Positions 1-6,874 of a stretch of DNA of 11,312 bases are shown here, in pieces. The stretch is taken from positions 1-11,312 of the forward strand of contig DYNS01000058.1 of assembly GCA_020720965.1 (NCBI GenBank), given 5' to 3'. Positions within the stretch are counted from its first letter, which is position 1, and each line of letters begins with the position of its first letter. The translations under genes were made by a program, and so were the position numbers. The notes beneath the pieces are model-generated. The model was not told where the DNA came from. It made no database searches and saw only the letters and a program-made list of their open reading frames with translations. The stretch is from Anaerolinea sp. (GTDB lineage Bacteria > Chloroflexota > Anaerolineae > Anaerolineales > Villigracilaceae).

Positions 1-1478
1 TCGGCGGCGATGGCGGCGGCGGTCAGCGGATTGTCGCCCGTAATCATCACGGTTTTGATTCCCATCTTGCGTAGTTGCGCGAAGCGTTCCTTCATGCCGC
101 CTTTGACGATGTCTTTCAAGTGGATGACTCCCAGCGCTTTGTTGTCACGAGTCACCACCAGCGGCGTGCCGCCTGCCCTGGCAATGGAATCCACTGTCGG
201 CTTGAGGTCTGAGGCGAGACCGTTTCCGCTGGATTGAATCAATCCAATCATCGTATCAGGCGCGCCTTTGCGGATTTGCGTGCCGTTGAAGTCCACGCCG
301 CTCATGCGTGTTTGCGCGGTAAACGGGATGAATCGCATACCATCCACAGTTTGACCGCGCAGGTTGAATTTTTCTTTGGCAAGTACCACGATAGAGCGAC
401 CTTCGGGCGTTTCATCCGCAAGGGATGCGAGTTGTGCGGCTTCGGCAAGTTCGTGCGGCGCGATACCATTGACGGGGATGAATTCCACCGCCTGACGGTT
501 GCCGAGCGTGATGGTTCCCGTTTTGTCGAGCAGCAGCACATCCACGTCGCCCGCCGCTTCCACCGCGCGACCCGACATGGCGATGACGTTGCGCTGAATC
601 ATTCTATCCATGCCCGCGATGCCGATGGCGGAAAGCAGTCCGCCGATGGTGGTGGGAATGAGACAAACCAGCAGCGCAATCAGCACGGTGATGGTGATGG
701 GAGAGCCGCTGCCAACGGCGCTGGCTTCGACGCTGTAAATGGAATAAGGCAGCAAGGTTGTGACGACAACCAGAAAAATTATCGTGAACCCCGCCAATAG
801 GATATTGAGCGCAATTTCGTTGGGGGTCTTCTGACGCTTCGCGCCTTCCACCATGCTAATCATACGGTCGAGAAAACCCTGTCCTGGGTCGGCGCTGACG
901 CGGATGATGAGCCAATCGGAAAGAATGCGCGTGCCGCCCGTAACAGCGGAGCGGTCGCCGCCTGCCTCGCGCACCACAGGAGCGGATTCGCCCGTTACGG
1001 CGCTTTCATCTACCGAAGCGATTCCAACGACAATTTCCCCATCGGCGGGAAGAATATCGCCTGCCGCCACCAGATACAAGTCGTCTTTTCTCAATGTTGT
1101 TGACGAAACAATCTCATGCTCAACATTGGCGCTTTCAAACTTGTCAACCTTGGAACTGACTTTCTTCGCGGGCGTATCCTGCCTTGCTTTTCGTAACGAC
1201 TCGGCTTGGGCTTTTCCGCGCCCTTCCGCCAAGGCTTCGGAGAAGCTCGCGAATAAGACCGTGAACCATAGCCAGAGCGCAATCGCGCCGATGAAACCCG
1301 CAGGCGCTTCGCCTTGCCCGATGAGGGCTTGAATCCACAACAGGGTGGTGAGTACGCTGCCCACTTCCACAACGAACATGACGGGGTTGCGCACCATCCA
1401 GCGCGGGTTAAGTTTGATAAAGGATTCCAGCGCTGCGCGTTGATACATCTCGCGGCGGGCGTTTTTTTTAGTAGTCAT
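1..1478 (-). CDS. kdpB: K(+)-transporting P-type ATPase subunit B, 3' end cut by window edge
   Basis: Catalytic, ATP-hydrolysing subunit of the high-affinity KdpFABC potassium pump in the inner membrane. About 492 codons are present; E. coli KdpB has 682, so the rest of the ATP-binding domain and the last helices lie left of the window. Visible P-type ATPase signatures are TGES at residues 162-165 (actuator domain; its Ser matches the inhibitory phosphoserine Ser162 known in E. coli), the transmembrane stretch IPTTIGGLLSAIGIAGM, the phosphorylation motif DKTGT starting at Asp318, the nucleotide-binding KGAP, and TGDN starting at Thr480. The start is the ATG at 1476-1478, preceded by a weak AAAGAG Shine-Dalgarno-like stretch. 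Unlike the genes upstream it is not coupled to kdpA: 136 bp carrying a palindromic repeat separate them. The family call is certain; only the missing end is unknown. Confidence 0.97.
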   Translation of the reverse strand, partial: MTTKKNARREMYQRAALESFIKLNPRWMVRNPVMFVVEVGSVLTTLLWIQALIGQGEAPAGFIGAIALWLWFTVLFASFSEALAEGRGKAQAESLRKARQDTPAKKVSSKVDKFESANVEHEIVSSTTLRKDDLYLVAAGDILPADGEIVVGIASVDESAVTGESAPVVREAGGDRSAVTGGTRILSDWLIIRVSADPGQGFLDRMISMVEGAKRQKTPNEIALNILLAGFTIIFLVVVTTLLPYSIYSVEASAVGSGSPITITVLIALLVCLIPTTIGGLLSAIGIAGMDRMIQRNVIAMSGRAVEAAGDVDVLLLDKTGTITLGNRQAVEFIPVNGIAPHELAEAAQLASLADETPEGRSIVVLAKEKFNLRGQTVDGMRFIPFTAQTRMSGVDFNGTQIRKGAPDTMIGLIQSSGNGLASDLKPTVDSIARAGGTPLVVTRDNKALGVIHLKDIVKGGMKERFAQLRKMGIKTVMITGDNPLTAAAIAA

Positions 1479-1509
1479 AAGGTTCTCTTTTGTAATATTC
1501 AGTGGCCGC

Positions 1510-1608
1510 TGGTCGAGTAGCCCTGATCAGTTTTTGCGAAGGGCGTATCGAGACCAGCAATTGCTTCGGTGGTCTCGATACGGCGGAAGAACACCGCCTA
1601 CTCGACCA
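1510..1608. repeat. REP/BIME-like nested palindrome between kdpA and kdpB
   Basis: Two perfect nested inverted repeats are visible. The outer 11-bp arms are tggtcgagtag (1510-1520) and ctactcgacca (1598-1608). The inner 13-bp arms are cgtatcgagacca (1544-1556) and tggtctcgatacg (1570-1582), around a 13-nt loop that itself contains gcaattgc. It can be read as two head-to-head units, 1510-1556 (47 bp) and 1570-1608 (39 bp). Each is bounded by the same two end motifs but has a different core: ccc...ggg in one, and gcgg-aagaaca-ccgc, a small hairpin, in the other. The right edge is 6 nt from the kdpA stop codon. This layout resembles bacterial REP doublets mobilised by RAYT transposases. It carries no coding potential and no T-tract that would make it a plain terminator. 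Confidence 0.8.
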
Positions 1609-1614
1609 CCTTCG

Positions 1615-3315
1615 CTATCCGAAGATCATCAAATGCTCAACAATCGGTCCAAGCGCCAGGGCGGGCAGGAAACTCAACGCGCCGACGATGATGATGACGC
1701 CGATGACCCATGCGATAAACAGCGGGGTGTGCGTGGGCAAGGTCCCGGCGCTGGCAGGGACTTTCTTCTTATTTGCCAGTGAGCCTGCAATTGCCAGAAC
1801 GGGAATTGCCAACCAGTAGCGAGCAATGAACATGGCAACACCGAGCGCGATGTTATAGAAAGGCGTGTTCGCCCCAAGCCCTGCAAATGCGGAGCCGTTA
1901 TTATTTCCAGCGGACGAGAACGCATACAACACTTCGCTGAACCCATGCGCGGATGGGTTGAATATCGTCGCTCGCCCCGCTTCGGTCATCAACGCCACCG
2001 CTGTTCCAATCAACACCACCATGACAGGGATGAGAATGATGATGGACGCCATCTTCATTTCGTAGGCTTCGATTTTCTTGCCGAGATATTCGGGCGTGCG
2101 TCCCACCATCAAACCAGAGACGAAGACCGCAATGATGACAAACGCCAACATGCCGTACAAGCCCGACCCCACGCCGCCGTAGATGATTTCGCCGAGTTGC
2201 ATAAGCCACATGGGAGCAAGTCCGCCCAGCGGCATGAAGGAGTCGTGCATGGCGTTGACCGAGCCGTTCGAGGCGGCAGTTGTCGCTGTTGCCCACAGCG
2301 CCGAGTTGACAATGCCGAAGCGCGCTTCCTTGCCTTCCATGTTGCCGCCTGGGTTGGTTGCAGACTGAGTCTGGTCAATGCCAAGTTTTACAAACAGTGG
2401 ATTGCCGCCCTGCTCCGCCCAAACCGTAACGCCCAACAGCGCCACAAAAATAATCGTCATCACCGCCAGCAGCGCCCAACCCTGGCGCGTATCGCCGACC
2501 ATCTTGCCGTAGGTGTAACAAAGCGCAGCAGGAATCAGAAGGATGGACAACATCTCCAAAAAGTTCGAGAATGGCGTTGGGTTTTCCAGCGGGTGCGCGG
2601 AGTTGACGTTGAAGAATCCGCCGCCGTTGGTCCCAAGTTGCTTGATGGCGACTTGCGAAGCGGCGGGTCCCACCGCGATGAGTTGAGTCTCACCTGACTG
2701 AAGGGATGTGACGGATTTGTAATCACTAAAAGTTTGCACCACACCCTGCGAAACCAAAGCCAATGCCAATACGAGCGAAAGCGGCAGAAGGATATAAAGG
2801 ACGGAGCGAGTCATATCCACCCAGAAATTGCCGATCTCTTTGGTGGTGTGACGGACGATGCCGCGAATCAATGCCACCAAAACTGCCATCCCCGTCGCCG
2901 CGGAGACGAAGTTCTGCACGGTCATGCCAAGCATTTGCGTGAGGTAACTCATGGTCGTCTCGCCGCCGTAGCCCTGCCAGTTTGTGTTGCTGGCGAAACT
3001 CACCGCCGTATTCCAAGCGGAATCGGGCGAGACCGCGCCAAGTCCCTGCGGGTTGAGGGGCAAAATCCCTTGCAGACGTTGCAGGAGATAAACAACCATC
3101 AAGCCGAGGACGTTCAAGACCAACATGGCGACGGCGTAGGTCTTCCACGTCATCTCGGCTTGCGGGTCAATGCCTGAGAGTCGGTACAGGAATCGTTCGA
3201 CGGGAGTCAGGCGTTCGTTCTGGTACACCGCCGCCATATACAAGCCAAGCGGCTTTACCAGCAGGAACAGCGTTCCAAAGAAAATCAAAACTTGAAGGGA
3301 GTTGTAAGTATTCAT
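1615..3315 (-). CDS. kdpA: K(+)-transporting ATPase subunit A (channel-like subunit)
   Basis: Potassium-binding, pore-forming subunit of KdpFABC, a relative of the Ktr/Trk K+ channel superfamily. The 566 residues compare with 557 in E. coli, and the protein is highly hydrophobic throughout. Conserved selectivity-filter segments are SNTNWQGYGGET (109-120), GTNGGGFFNVNSAHP (228-242, containing the Gly equivalent to E. coli Gly232), EGKEARFG (327-334) with its following loop, and SSAGNNNGSAFAGL (467-480). MVGRTPEYLGKKIE (403-416) and the ending PALALGP are also family hallmarks. The ATG at 3313-3315 is preferred over an in-frame GTG nine bases earlier because it overlaps the kdpF stop as ATGA, implying translational coupling. 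The palindromic repeat starts 6 nt after its TAG stop. No frameshift or missing motif is seen. Confidence 0.98.
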   Translation of the reverse strand: MNTYNSLQVLIFFGTLFLLVKPLGLYMAAVYQNERLTPVERFLYRLSGIDPQAEMTWKTYAVAMLVLNVLGLMVVYLLQRLQGILPLNPQGLGAVSPDSAWNTAVSFASNTNWQGYGGETTMSYLTQMLGMTVQNFVSAATGMAVLVALIRGIVRHTTKEIGNFWVDMTRSVLYILLPLSLVLALALVSQGVVQTFSDYKSVTSLQSGETQLIAVGPAASQVAIKQLGTNGGGFFNVNSAHPLENPTPFSNFLEMLSILLIPAALCYTYGKMVGDTRQGWALLAVMTIIFVALLGVTVWAEQGGNPLFVKLGIDQTQSATNPGGNMEGKEARFGIVNSALWATATTAASNGSVNAMHDSFMPLGGLAPMWLMQLGEIIYGGVGSGLYGMLAFVIIAVFVSGLMVGRTPEYLGKKIEAYEMKMASIIILIPVMVVLIGTAVALMTEAGRATIFNPSAHGFSEVLYAFSSAGNNNGSAFAGLGANTPFYNIALGVAMFIARYWLAIPVLAIAGSLANKKKVPASAGTLPTHTPLFIAWVIGVIIIVGALSFLPALALGPIVEHLMIFG

Positions 3316-3404
3316 CCGAACCACTCAGGTTTCACCAAAGCCAATACGAGATAGAGCAATAGCCCTAATGCCACAATCCCTGCGAGAAAGTAAAGCGGAT
3401 TCAT
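3312..3404 (-). CDS. kdpF: KdpF small membrane subunit
   Basis: A 30-residue, single-helix peptide that in E. coli stabilises the KdpFABC complex in the membrane (29 residues there). The translation is one hydrophobic helix beginning MNPLYFLAGIV, followed by the short polar tail VKPEWFG. The segment LYLVLALVKPEWF matches the usual KdpF pattern of a tyrosine-containing helix ending in a Pro-Glu-x-Phe-like tail. The start ATG (3402-3404) follows a strong GGGAGGA ribosome-binding site. It also overlaps the stop of the upstream 32-residue ORF as ATGA. Its own TGA overlaps the kdpA ATG in the same way. Position directly before kdpA, size and sequence together make the call firm despite its shortness. 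Confidence 0.9.
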   Translation of the reverse strand: MNPLYFLAGIVALGLLLYLVLALVKPEWFG

Positions 3405-3499
3405 GGCTTGTCCTCCCGCAACGATTCGAGGGCTTTAACCAACCCAAGCGAAAGCAAAAGGAACAGGACGGTCAGACCAAGAAACAAAATATCATTCAT
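3401..3499 (-). CDS. Unnamed 32-residue membrane peptide heading the kdp operon
   Basis: A short ORF of 32 codons plus stop. It starts at the ATG at 3497-3499 behind a good Shine-Dalgarno (GGAGG, 5 nt before the ATG) and ends in a TGA that overlaps the kdpF start as ATGA. The product has one hydrophobic helix (about residues 4-22, rich in Leu, Phe and Val) followed by a charged tail, KALESLREDKP, which suggests a single-pass inner-membrane peptide with a cytoplasmic amphipathic end. From memory, similar unnamed peptides precede kdpF in other bacteria, but I cannot check that here. The ribosome-binding site, ATGA coupling and hydrophobicity support real translation. A role as an extra Kdp subunit or regulator is inference only. 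Alternatively it could be a leader peptide whose main job is coupling translation to kdpF. Confidence 0.72.
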   Translation of the reverse strand: MNDILFLGLTVLFLLLSLGLVKALESLREDKP

Positions 3500-3575
3500 A
3501 CATGCCTCCAATAGGAGAAGTGTATTCAGTCAGCTGTCAAATTAGGGTCAAGGATGAAGAAAAGGGCATCAAAAA
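3500..3575 (-). promoter_or_regulatory. Probable kdp promoter/operator region with 8-bp direct repeat
   Basis: This is the only non-coding stretch upstream of the kdp operon, so its promoter should lie here or slightly further right. On the minus strand TTGACC occurs twice as candidate -35 boxes, each inside the repeat CCTTGACC (plus-strand GGTCAAGG at 3546-3553 and 3578-3585, 32 bp apart). TTGACA follows at about 3540-3535. No -10 box close to TATAAT sits at the proper spacing, so the exact promoter cannot be fixed; this may indicate activator dependence. No c-di-AMP (ydaO-type) riboswitch is recognisable in the short leader. Confidence 0.35.
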
Positions 3576-3682
3576 ATGGTCAAGGTAGCGGTATCACGGT
3601 ATTCTTTCGGTAACAAGAAGGGGTTCTTAGTAAAATGGCAAGCGGGCGGGGGCTTGCCTCCGTCCCTCCCGGACATTTCAGG

Positions 3683-3688
3683 TACAAT
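3683..3688 (+). promoter_or_regulatory. TACAAT -10 box positioned for a leaderless transcript
   Basis: TACAAT (5 of 6 to the sigma-70 -10 consensus) ends 7 nt before the A of the ATG at 3696, which is where transcription would begin. No Shine-Dalgarno lies between it and the ATG. Together these suggest the deacetylase-like lipoprotein gene, and probably the whole six-gene operon, starts with a leaderless mRNA. No clear -35 hexamer lies 16-18 bp upstream, so support is partial. Confidence 0.45.
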
Positions 3689-3695
3689 CGCGCCC

Positions 3696-4898
3696 ATGAA
3701 TGCACCCCGCCACCCCTTCCTTCTCCTGCCCCTTTTGGGGGCGCTGTTTCTACAGGCTTGCGCTCCCGCCGCGCCGGGTATCCCCACTTTAACGGTAGAT
3801 GTGCAAGCCGCCCAAACCCAGGCTGTTGCCACCGTGTTCGCCCAGGCGAGCCAAACCGCCCAAGCCGCCCTGCCGACTGCCACTTCCACCCCCCCACCGA
3901 CCGCCACCCCAGACCCCAATCGCACCCCGCCGCCTTTGCCAAGCAGGTTCCAGACCGACCTGCTGAATCCGCTGGATGCGCCGCAAGCCTACCTGGCAGA
4001 TTCCTGCCAATACCTTCGCGCCAAGTGGGACCCCAACAGCGCCGAACCCGGCACGGTTCTCATGCCGATTATGTTTCACGGCATCGCCAAAGGCGAAGTG
4101 AACAGCGCCGCAACCGGCGTGTATCACGATATGAGCATGAAAGACTTCCGCCTGCTGATGGAAGACCTGAAAGAGCAAGGCTTTGAAGCCGTCACCATGC
4201 AGCAAGCCGCCGACTTTTTATACAACAATGCCAAAATTCCGCGCCGCTCGGTGCTACTGATTGTGGACGACCGCAAATATCGCCAAAGTTTTGACGACAC
4301 CTTCCGCAAGTATTACCAGGATTGGGGCTGGGTTGTCATCAACTCTTACATCACCTTTGACGAGCGCCCCGACCTGTGGCAGGAAAACGCCGCCCTGGAA
4401 GCGGAAGGCTGGGTGGACCATCAGGCGCATGGCTATGTTCACAACATCAACATCACCAACGCCTCAGACGAGGCATACATCCAGCAGGAACTGGGGAAAC
4501 CCTTGGAGATGTTCCAAAAATACTTCGGCAAAACCCCCATCGCCTACATTTGGCCCGGCGGCAGTTTTAGTCAGCGCGGGGTGCAGGTTGCCCGCGAGTT
4601 GGGTTATCAGTTGGGGTTCACCGTAAACCCACGCGGACCGGTGATGTATAACTGGGTTCCCCAAGCCAGCGCCGTAGACCCCATGCGCCCCTCCTACCTG
4701 CCGGAAGGCGAAGCAGGCGACCCGCTCCTCACCCTGCCGCGCTACTGGTCGCCGGATGCCCGCAACTACCTGGATACGGTGCGGAAAATTGGCGCAGAAG
4801 CCGCCGTCTATGCCGAATCGGTTCGGGCGACCGAGATAGAGTATTACGACATCGTTTGCGCCCCCACCTATGGGGTGCTGCCGGTAGTAGGACCCTAG
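3696..4898 (+). CDS. Lipoprotein with polysaccharide-deacetylase (NodB-like) fold
   Basis: A 400-residue exported lipoprotein. A hydrophobic signal (residues 8-20) ends in the lipobox LQAC with Cys22. A Pro/Thr-rich linker follows (about 60-83), then a carbohydrate-esterase-4-like domain (about 120-390). NodB motifs are recognisable: VDDRK (190-194; Asp191/Asp192 for catalysis and metal), HGYVH (245-249; metal His245 and His249) and the substrate-loop stretch IWPGG (285-289). The TFDDG glycine is Arg193 and the HSxxH serine is Gly246, so it is a divergent member. Deacetylation of an extracellular glycan is the family role, but its substrate is unknown and it may be inactive. The ATG at 3696 is chosen over the upstream in-frame ATG at 3576 because the signal peptide begins here and the -10 box lies just before it. 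It is first in a six-gene operon. Confidence 0.85.
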   Translation: MNAPRHPFLLLPLLGALFLQACAPAAPGIPTLTVDVQAAQTQAVATVFAQASQTAQAALPTATSTPPPTATPDPNRTPPPLPSRFQTDLLNPLDAPQAYLADSCQYLRAKWDPNSAEPGTVLMPIMFHGIAKGEVNSAATGVYHDMSMKDFRLLMEDLKEQGFEAVTMQQAADFLYNNAKIPRRSVLLIVDDRKYRQSFDDTFRKYYQDWGWVVINSYITFDERPDLWQENAALEAEGWVDHQAHGYVHNINITNASDEAYIQQELGKPLEMFQKYFGKTPIAYIWPGGSFSQRGVQVARELGYQLGFTVNPRGPVMYNWVPQASAVDPMRPSYLPEGEAGDPLLTLPRYWSPDARNYLDTVRKIGAEAAVYAESVRATEIEYYDIVCAPTYGVLPVVGP

Positions 4899-4907
4899 AG
4901 GCAGACC

Positions 4908-5249
4908 ATGACTTCCTGTATTTTTTGCCAAATCGTTGCCGGAACAGCCAAAGCGGAGATTGTCTATCAGGACGAGCTCGTCACCGCCTTCCGTGATATT
5001 CACCCGGCTGCGCCCATTCACCTGCTCATCGTGCCGAATCGCCACATCGAATCGGTCAATTTTGTGGGGGCGGAGGAAGAAGCCACAGCGGGCAGGCTGT
5101 TTGGGGTGGCGCGCCAACTGGCAGCCGAGCGGGGAATTGCCTCGGATGGCTATCGCCTGGTCGTCAACACCAATCATCACGGCGGGCAGACGGTTTTCCA
5201 TCTGCACCTGCACCTGCTGGGCGGGCGCAGCCTGAGGGCAATGGGCTAA
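4908..5249 (+). CDS. HIT-family (HINT-like) nucleotide-binding hydrolase
   Basis: A 113-residue cytoplasmic histidine-triad protein. The signature HxHxH is present as His98-Leu-His100-Leu-His102 in VFHLHLHLLGG, with His100 the expected nucleophile. The N-terminal CIFC pair (Cys4, Cys7) is the metal-binding motif common in HINT proteins, and the IVPNRHIESV stretch (41-50) is also typical. Family enzymes hydrolyse purine nucleoside phosphoramidates such as AMP-lysine; the true substrate here is not evident. The ATG at 4908 follows GAGG at a reasonable distance and lies 9 nt after the lipoprotein stop. Its stop is only 2 nt before the Elp3 start, so the two are probably translationally coupled. 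Length is normal for HINT. Identification of the family is secure, and the physiological role is not. Confidence 0.94.
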   Translation: MTSCIFCQIVAGTAKAEIVYQDELVTAFRDIHPAAPIHLLIVPNRHIESVNFVGAEEEATAGRLFGVARQLAAERGIASDGYRLVVNTNHHGGQTVFHLHLHLLGGRSLRAMG

Positions 5250-5251
5250 AC

Positions 5252-6862
5252 ATGGAAATTTCGGAACGCCGCCAACGCTGGCGACAACAAAATGTACTTA
5301 CCCCGCAAAAATTAACCCTGGCGCGGGTGGTATTGGCGCAGGTTGCCTCCGGCGCAGAGGTGATGACCGCCCTGCGCGCCCACCCCATGCCCAATGGGCA
5401 GGTTCTTTCCAAAGCCGCCCTCGTGGCAGCCTACGAAGAAATGCTCAAAAACGGCGAAATACAGCCCCAAAAAGACCTGCTGGCACGCATCCGCATGAAA
5501 CCCGTCCGCACTCTTTCCGGGGTCACAACCGTCACCGTTCTCACCAAGCCCTACCCCTGCCCCGGCAAGTGCATCTTCTGCCCCACCGATGTGCGAATGC
5601 CCAAAAGTTACCTGCCAGACGAACCCGGCGCAATGCGCGCCCTGGAACACGCCTTCGACCCGTTTACCCAGGTGCAAGCCCGCCTGAAGGCGCTGCAAAC
5701 CCTGGGGCATCCCACCGATAAAATTGAACTGCTCATCCTGGGCGGAACCTGGAGCGCCTACCGCCGCGACTATCAGGAATGGTTTGTGCTTCGCTGCTTT
5801 GATGCGCTCAACGAAGCCGAATCCGCCACCCTGCAAGAAGCCCAAACCCGCAACGAAACCGCCCCGCACCGCAACGTGGGCTTGGTCATAGAAACCCGCC
5901 CGGATGAGATTACCCCACGAGAACTGCAATGGCTACGCACTCTGGGCGTAACCAAAGTGCAAATGGGCGCTCAGAGCCTGGACGACCGCGTTTTGGAGAT
6001 GAACAAACGCGGTCACACTGCCGCCCAAACCCTGCAAGCCACTGCCCTGCTACGTGCCGCCGGGTTCAAAATTGTCCTGCATTGGATGCCCAACCTGTAC
6101 GGCGCAACCCCGCAAAGCGACCGCGCCGATTTTGCCCGGCTGTGGCAGGGATACTGCCCCGATGAAATTAAAATCTACCCCAATCAGCTGCTCGCCAACG
6201 CAGAACTGTACGAGGTCTGGCAGCGCGGCGAATACCGCCCCTACACCGCCGAAGAATTGATAGACCTGATAGCCGACATCAAACCCGGCGTACCAACCTA
6301 CTGCCGCATCAACCGCGTCATCCGCGACATTCCCTCCAACAACGTGGTGGAAGGCAACAAACGCACCTCCCTGCGCCAGGACGTGCAGGCAGAGATGAAA
6401 AAACGCGGAACTGCCTGCCGCTGCATCCGCTGCCGCGAAGTGCGCGGCGAAACCGTGCAAACCCACACCCTGCAACTGAGAGACGAAACCTACCCGGCTG
6501 CCGCCGCCGAGGAACATTTTCTCTCCTTCGTCACCCCCCAAGACCAGGTTGCCGGGTTCATTCGGCTTTCCCTGCCCCTGCCCAACGCCCCCCAAACCGG
6601 CATGGCAGATTTGCAAGGCGCAGCCCTGATACGCGAAGTGCATGTCTACGGGCAATCGCTGCCGGTGGGGGCAGAGCAAGGCGGAGCGACTCAACACAGC
6701 GGGCTGGGAACCCGCCTTTTGCAAGAAGCCGCCTCCCTGGCGCTGGCACGAGGCTACCGAAAACTTACCGTCATTGCCGCCATCGGAACCCGCCAATACT
6801 ACCTGGAACGCGGTTTTACACGCGGAGAGTTTTACCTGCTGCAAGACCTCGCCAACCCCTAG
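5252..6862 (+). CDS. elp3: Elp3: radical SAM / GNAT tRNA U34 carboxymethylation enzyme
   Basis: A 536-residue bacterial/archaeal-type Elp3, which uses S-adenosylmethionine and acetyl-CoA to build the 5-carboxymethyl group on wobble uridine of tRNA. After an N-terminal tRNA-binding segment (about 1-85) comes the radical SAM domain, with the 4Fe-4S cysteines Cys103, Cys107 and Cys110 in YPCPGKCIFCP. Further Elp3 landmarks are RTLSGVTTVTVLTKP (86-100), VIETRPDEIT, QMGAQS, and the zinc cysteines Cys389, Cys391 and Cys394 in CRCIRCREV. The C-terminal acetyltransferase domain has the CoA-binding QHSGLG (481-486) and GTRQYY (512-517). All key residues seen in characterised members, such as the Dehalococcoides protein, appear present. 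The ATG begins 2 nt after the HIT stop with no strong ribosome-binding site, which points to coupling. Bacteria generally have MnmE/MnmG for this position, so Elp3 is a lineage marker. Confidence 0.95.
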   Translation: MEISERRQRWRQQNVLTPQKLTLARVVLAQVASGAEVMTALRAHPMPNGQVLSKAALVAAYEEMLKNGEIQPQKDLLARIRMKPVRTLSGVTTVTVLTKPYPCPGKCIFCPTDVRMPKSYLPDEPGAMRALEHAFDPFTQVQARLKALQTLGHPTDKIELLILGGTWSAYRRDYQEWFVLRCFDALNEAESATLQEAQTRNETAPHRNVGLVIETRPDEITPRELQWLRTLGVTKVQMGAQSLDDRVLEMNKRGHTAAQTLQATALLRAAGFKIVLHWMPNLYGATPQSDRADFARLWQGYCPDEIKIYPNQLLANAELYEVWQRGEYRPYTAEELIDLIADIKPGVPTYCRINRVIRDIPSNNVVEGNKRTSLRQDVQAEMKKRGTACRCIRCREVRGETVQTHTLQLRDETYPAAAAEEHFLSFVTPQDQVAGFIRLSLPLPNAPQTGMADLQGAALIREVHVYGQSLPVGAEQGGATQHSGLGTRLLQEAASLALARGYRKLTVIAAIGTRQYYLERGFTRGEFYLLQDLANP

Positions 6863-6874
6863 CCGCCCACCGTC

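Noticed and set aside
1510..1608. The palindrome as a Rho-independent terminator
   Set aside because: On the kdp strand no run of T residues follows the stem, and kdpB continues the operon immediately downstream.
1945..2697. A 250-codon open frame on the plus strand opposite kdpA
   Set aside because: His/Arg/Gln-rich translation typical of an antisense frame, while kdpA on the other strand is full length and conserved.
3500..3575. A potassium or c-di-AMP (ydaO-type) riboswitch ahead of kdp
   Set aside because: The leader is too short and shows none of the expected paired elements.
3576..3695. A 40-residue N-terminal extension of the deacetylase-like lipoprotein
   Set aside because: It would bury the signal peptide and lipobox, and the -10 box at 3683 lies inside it. 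The extension has no signal features.
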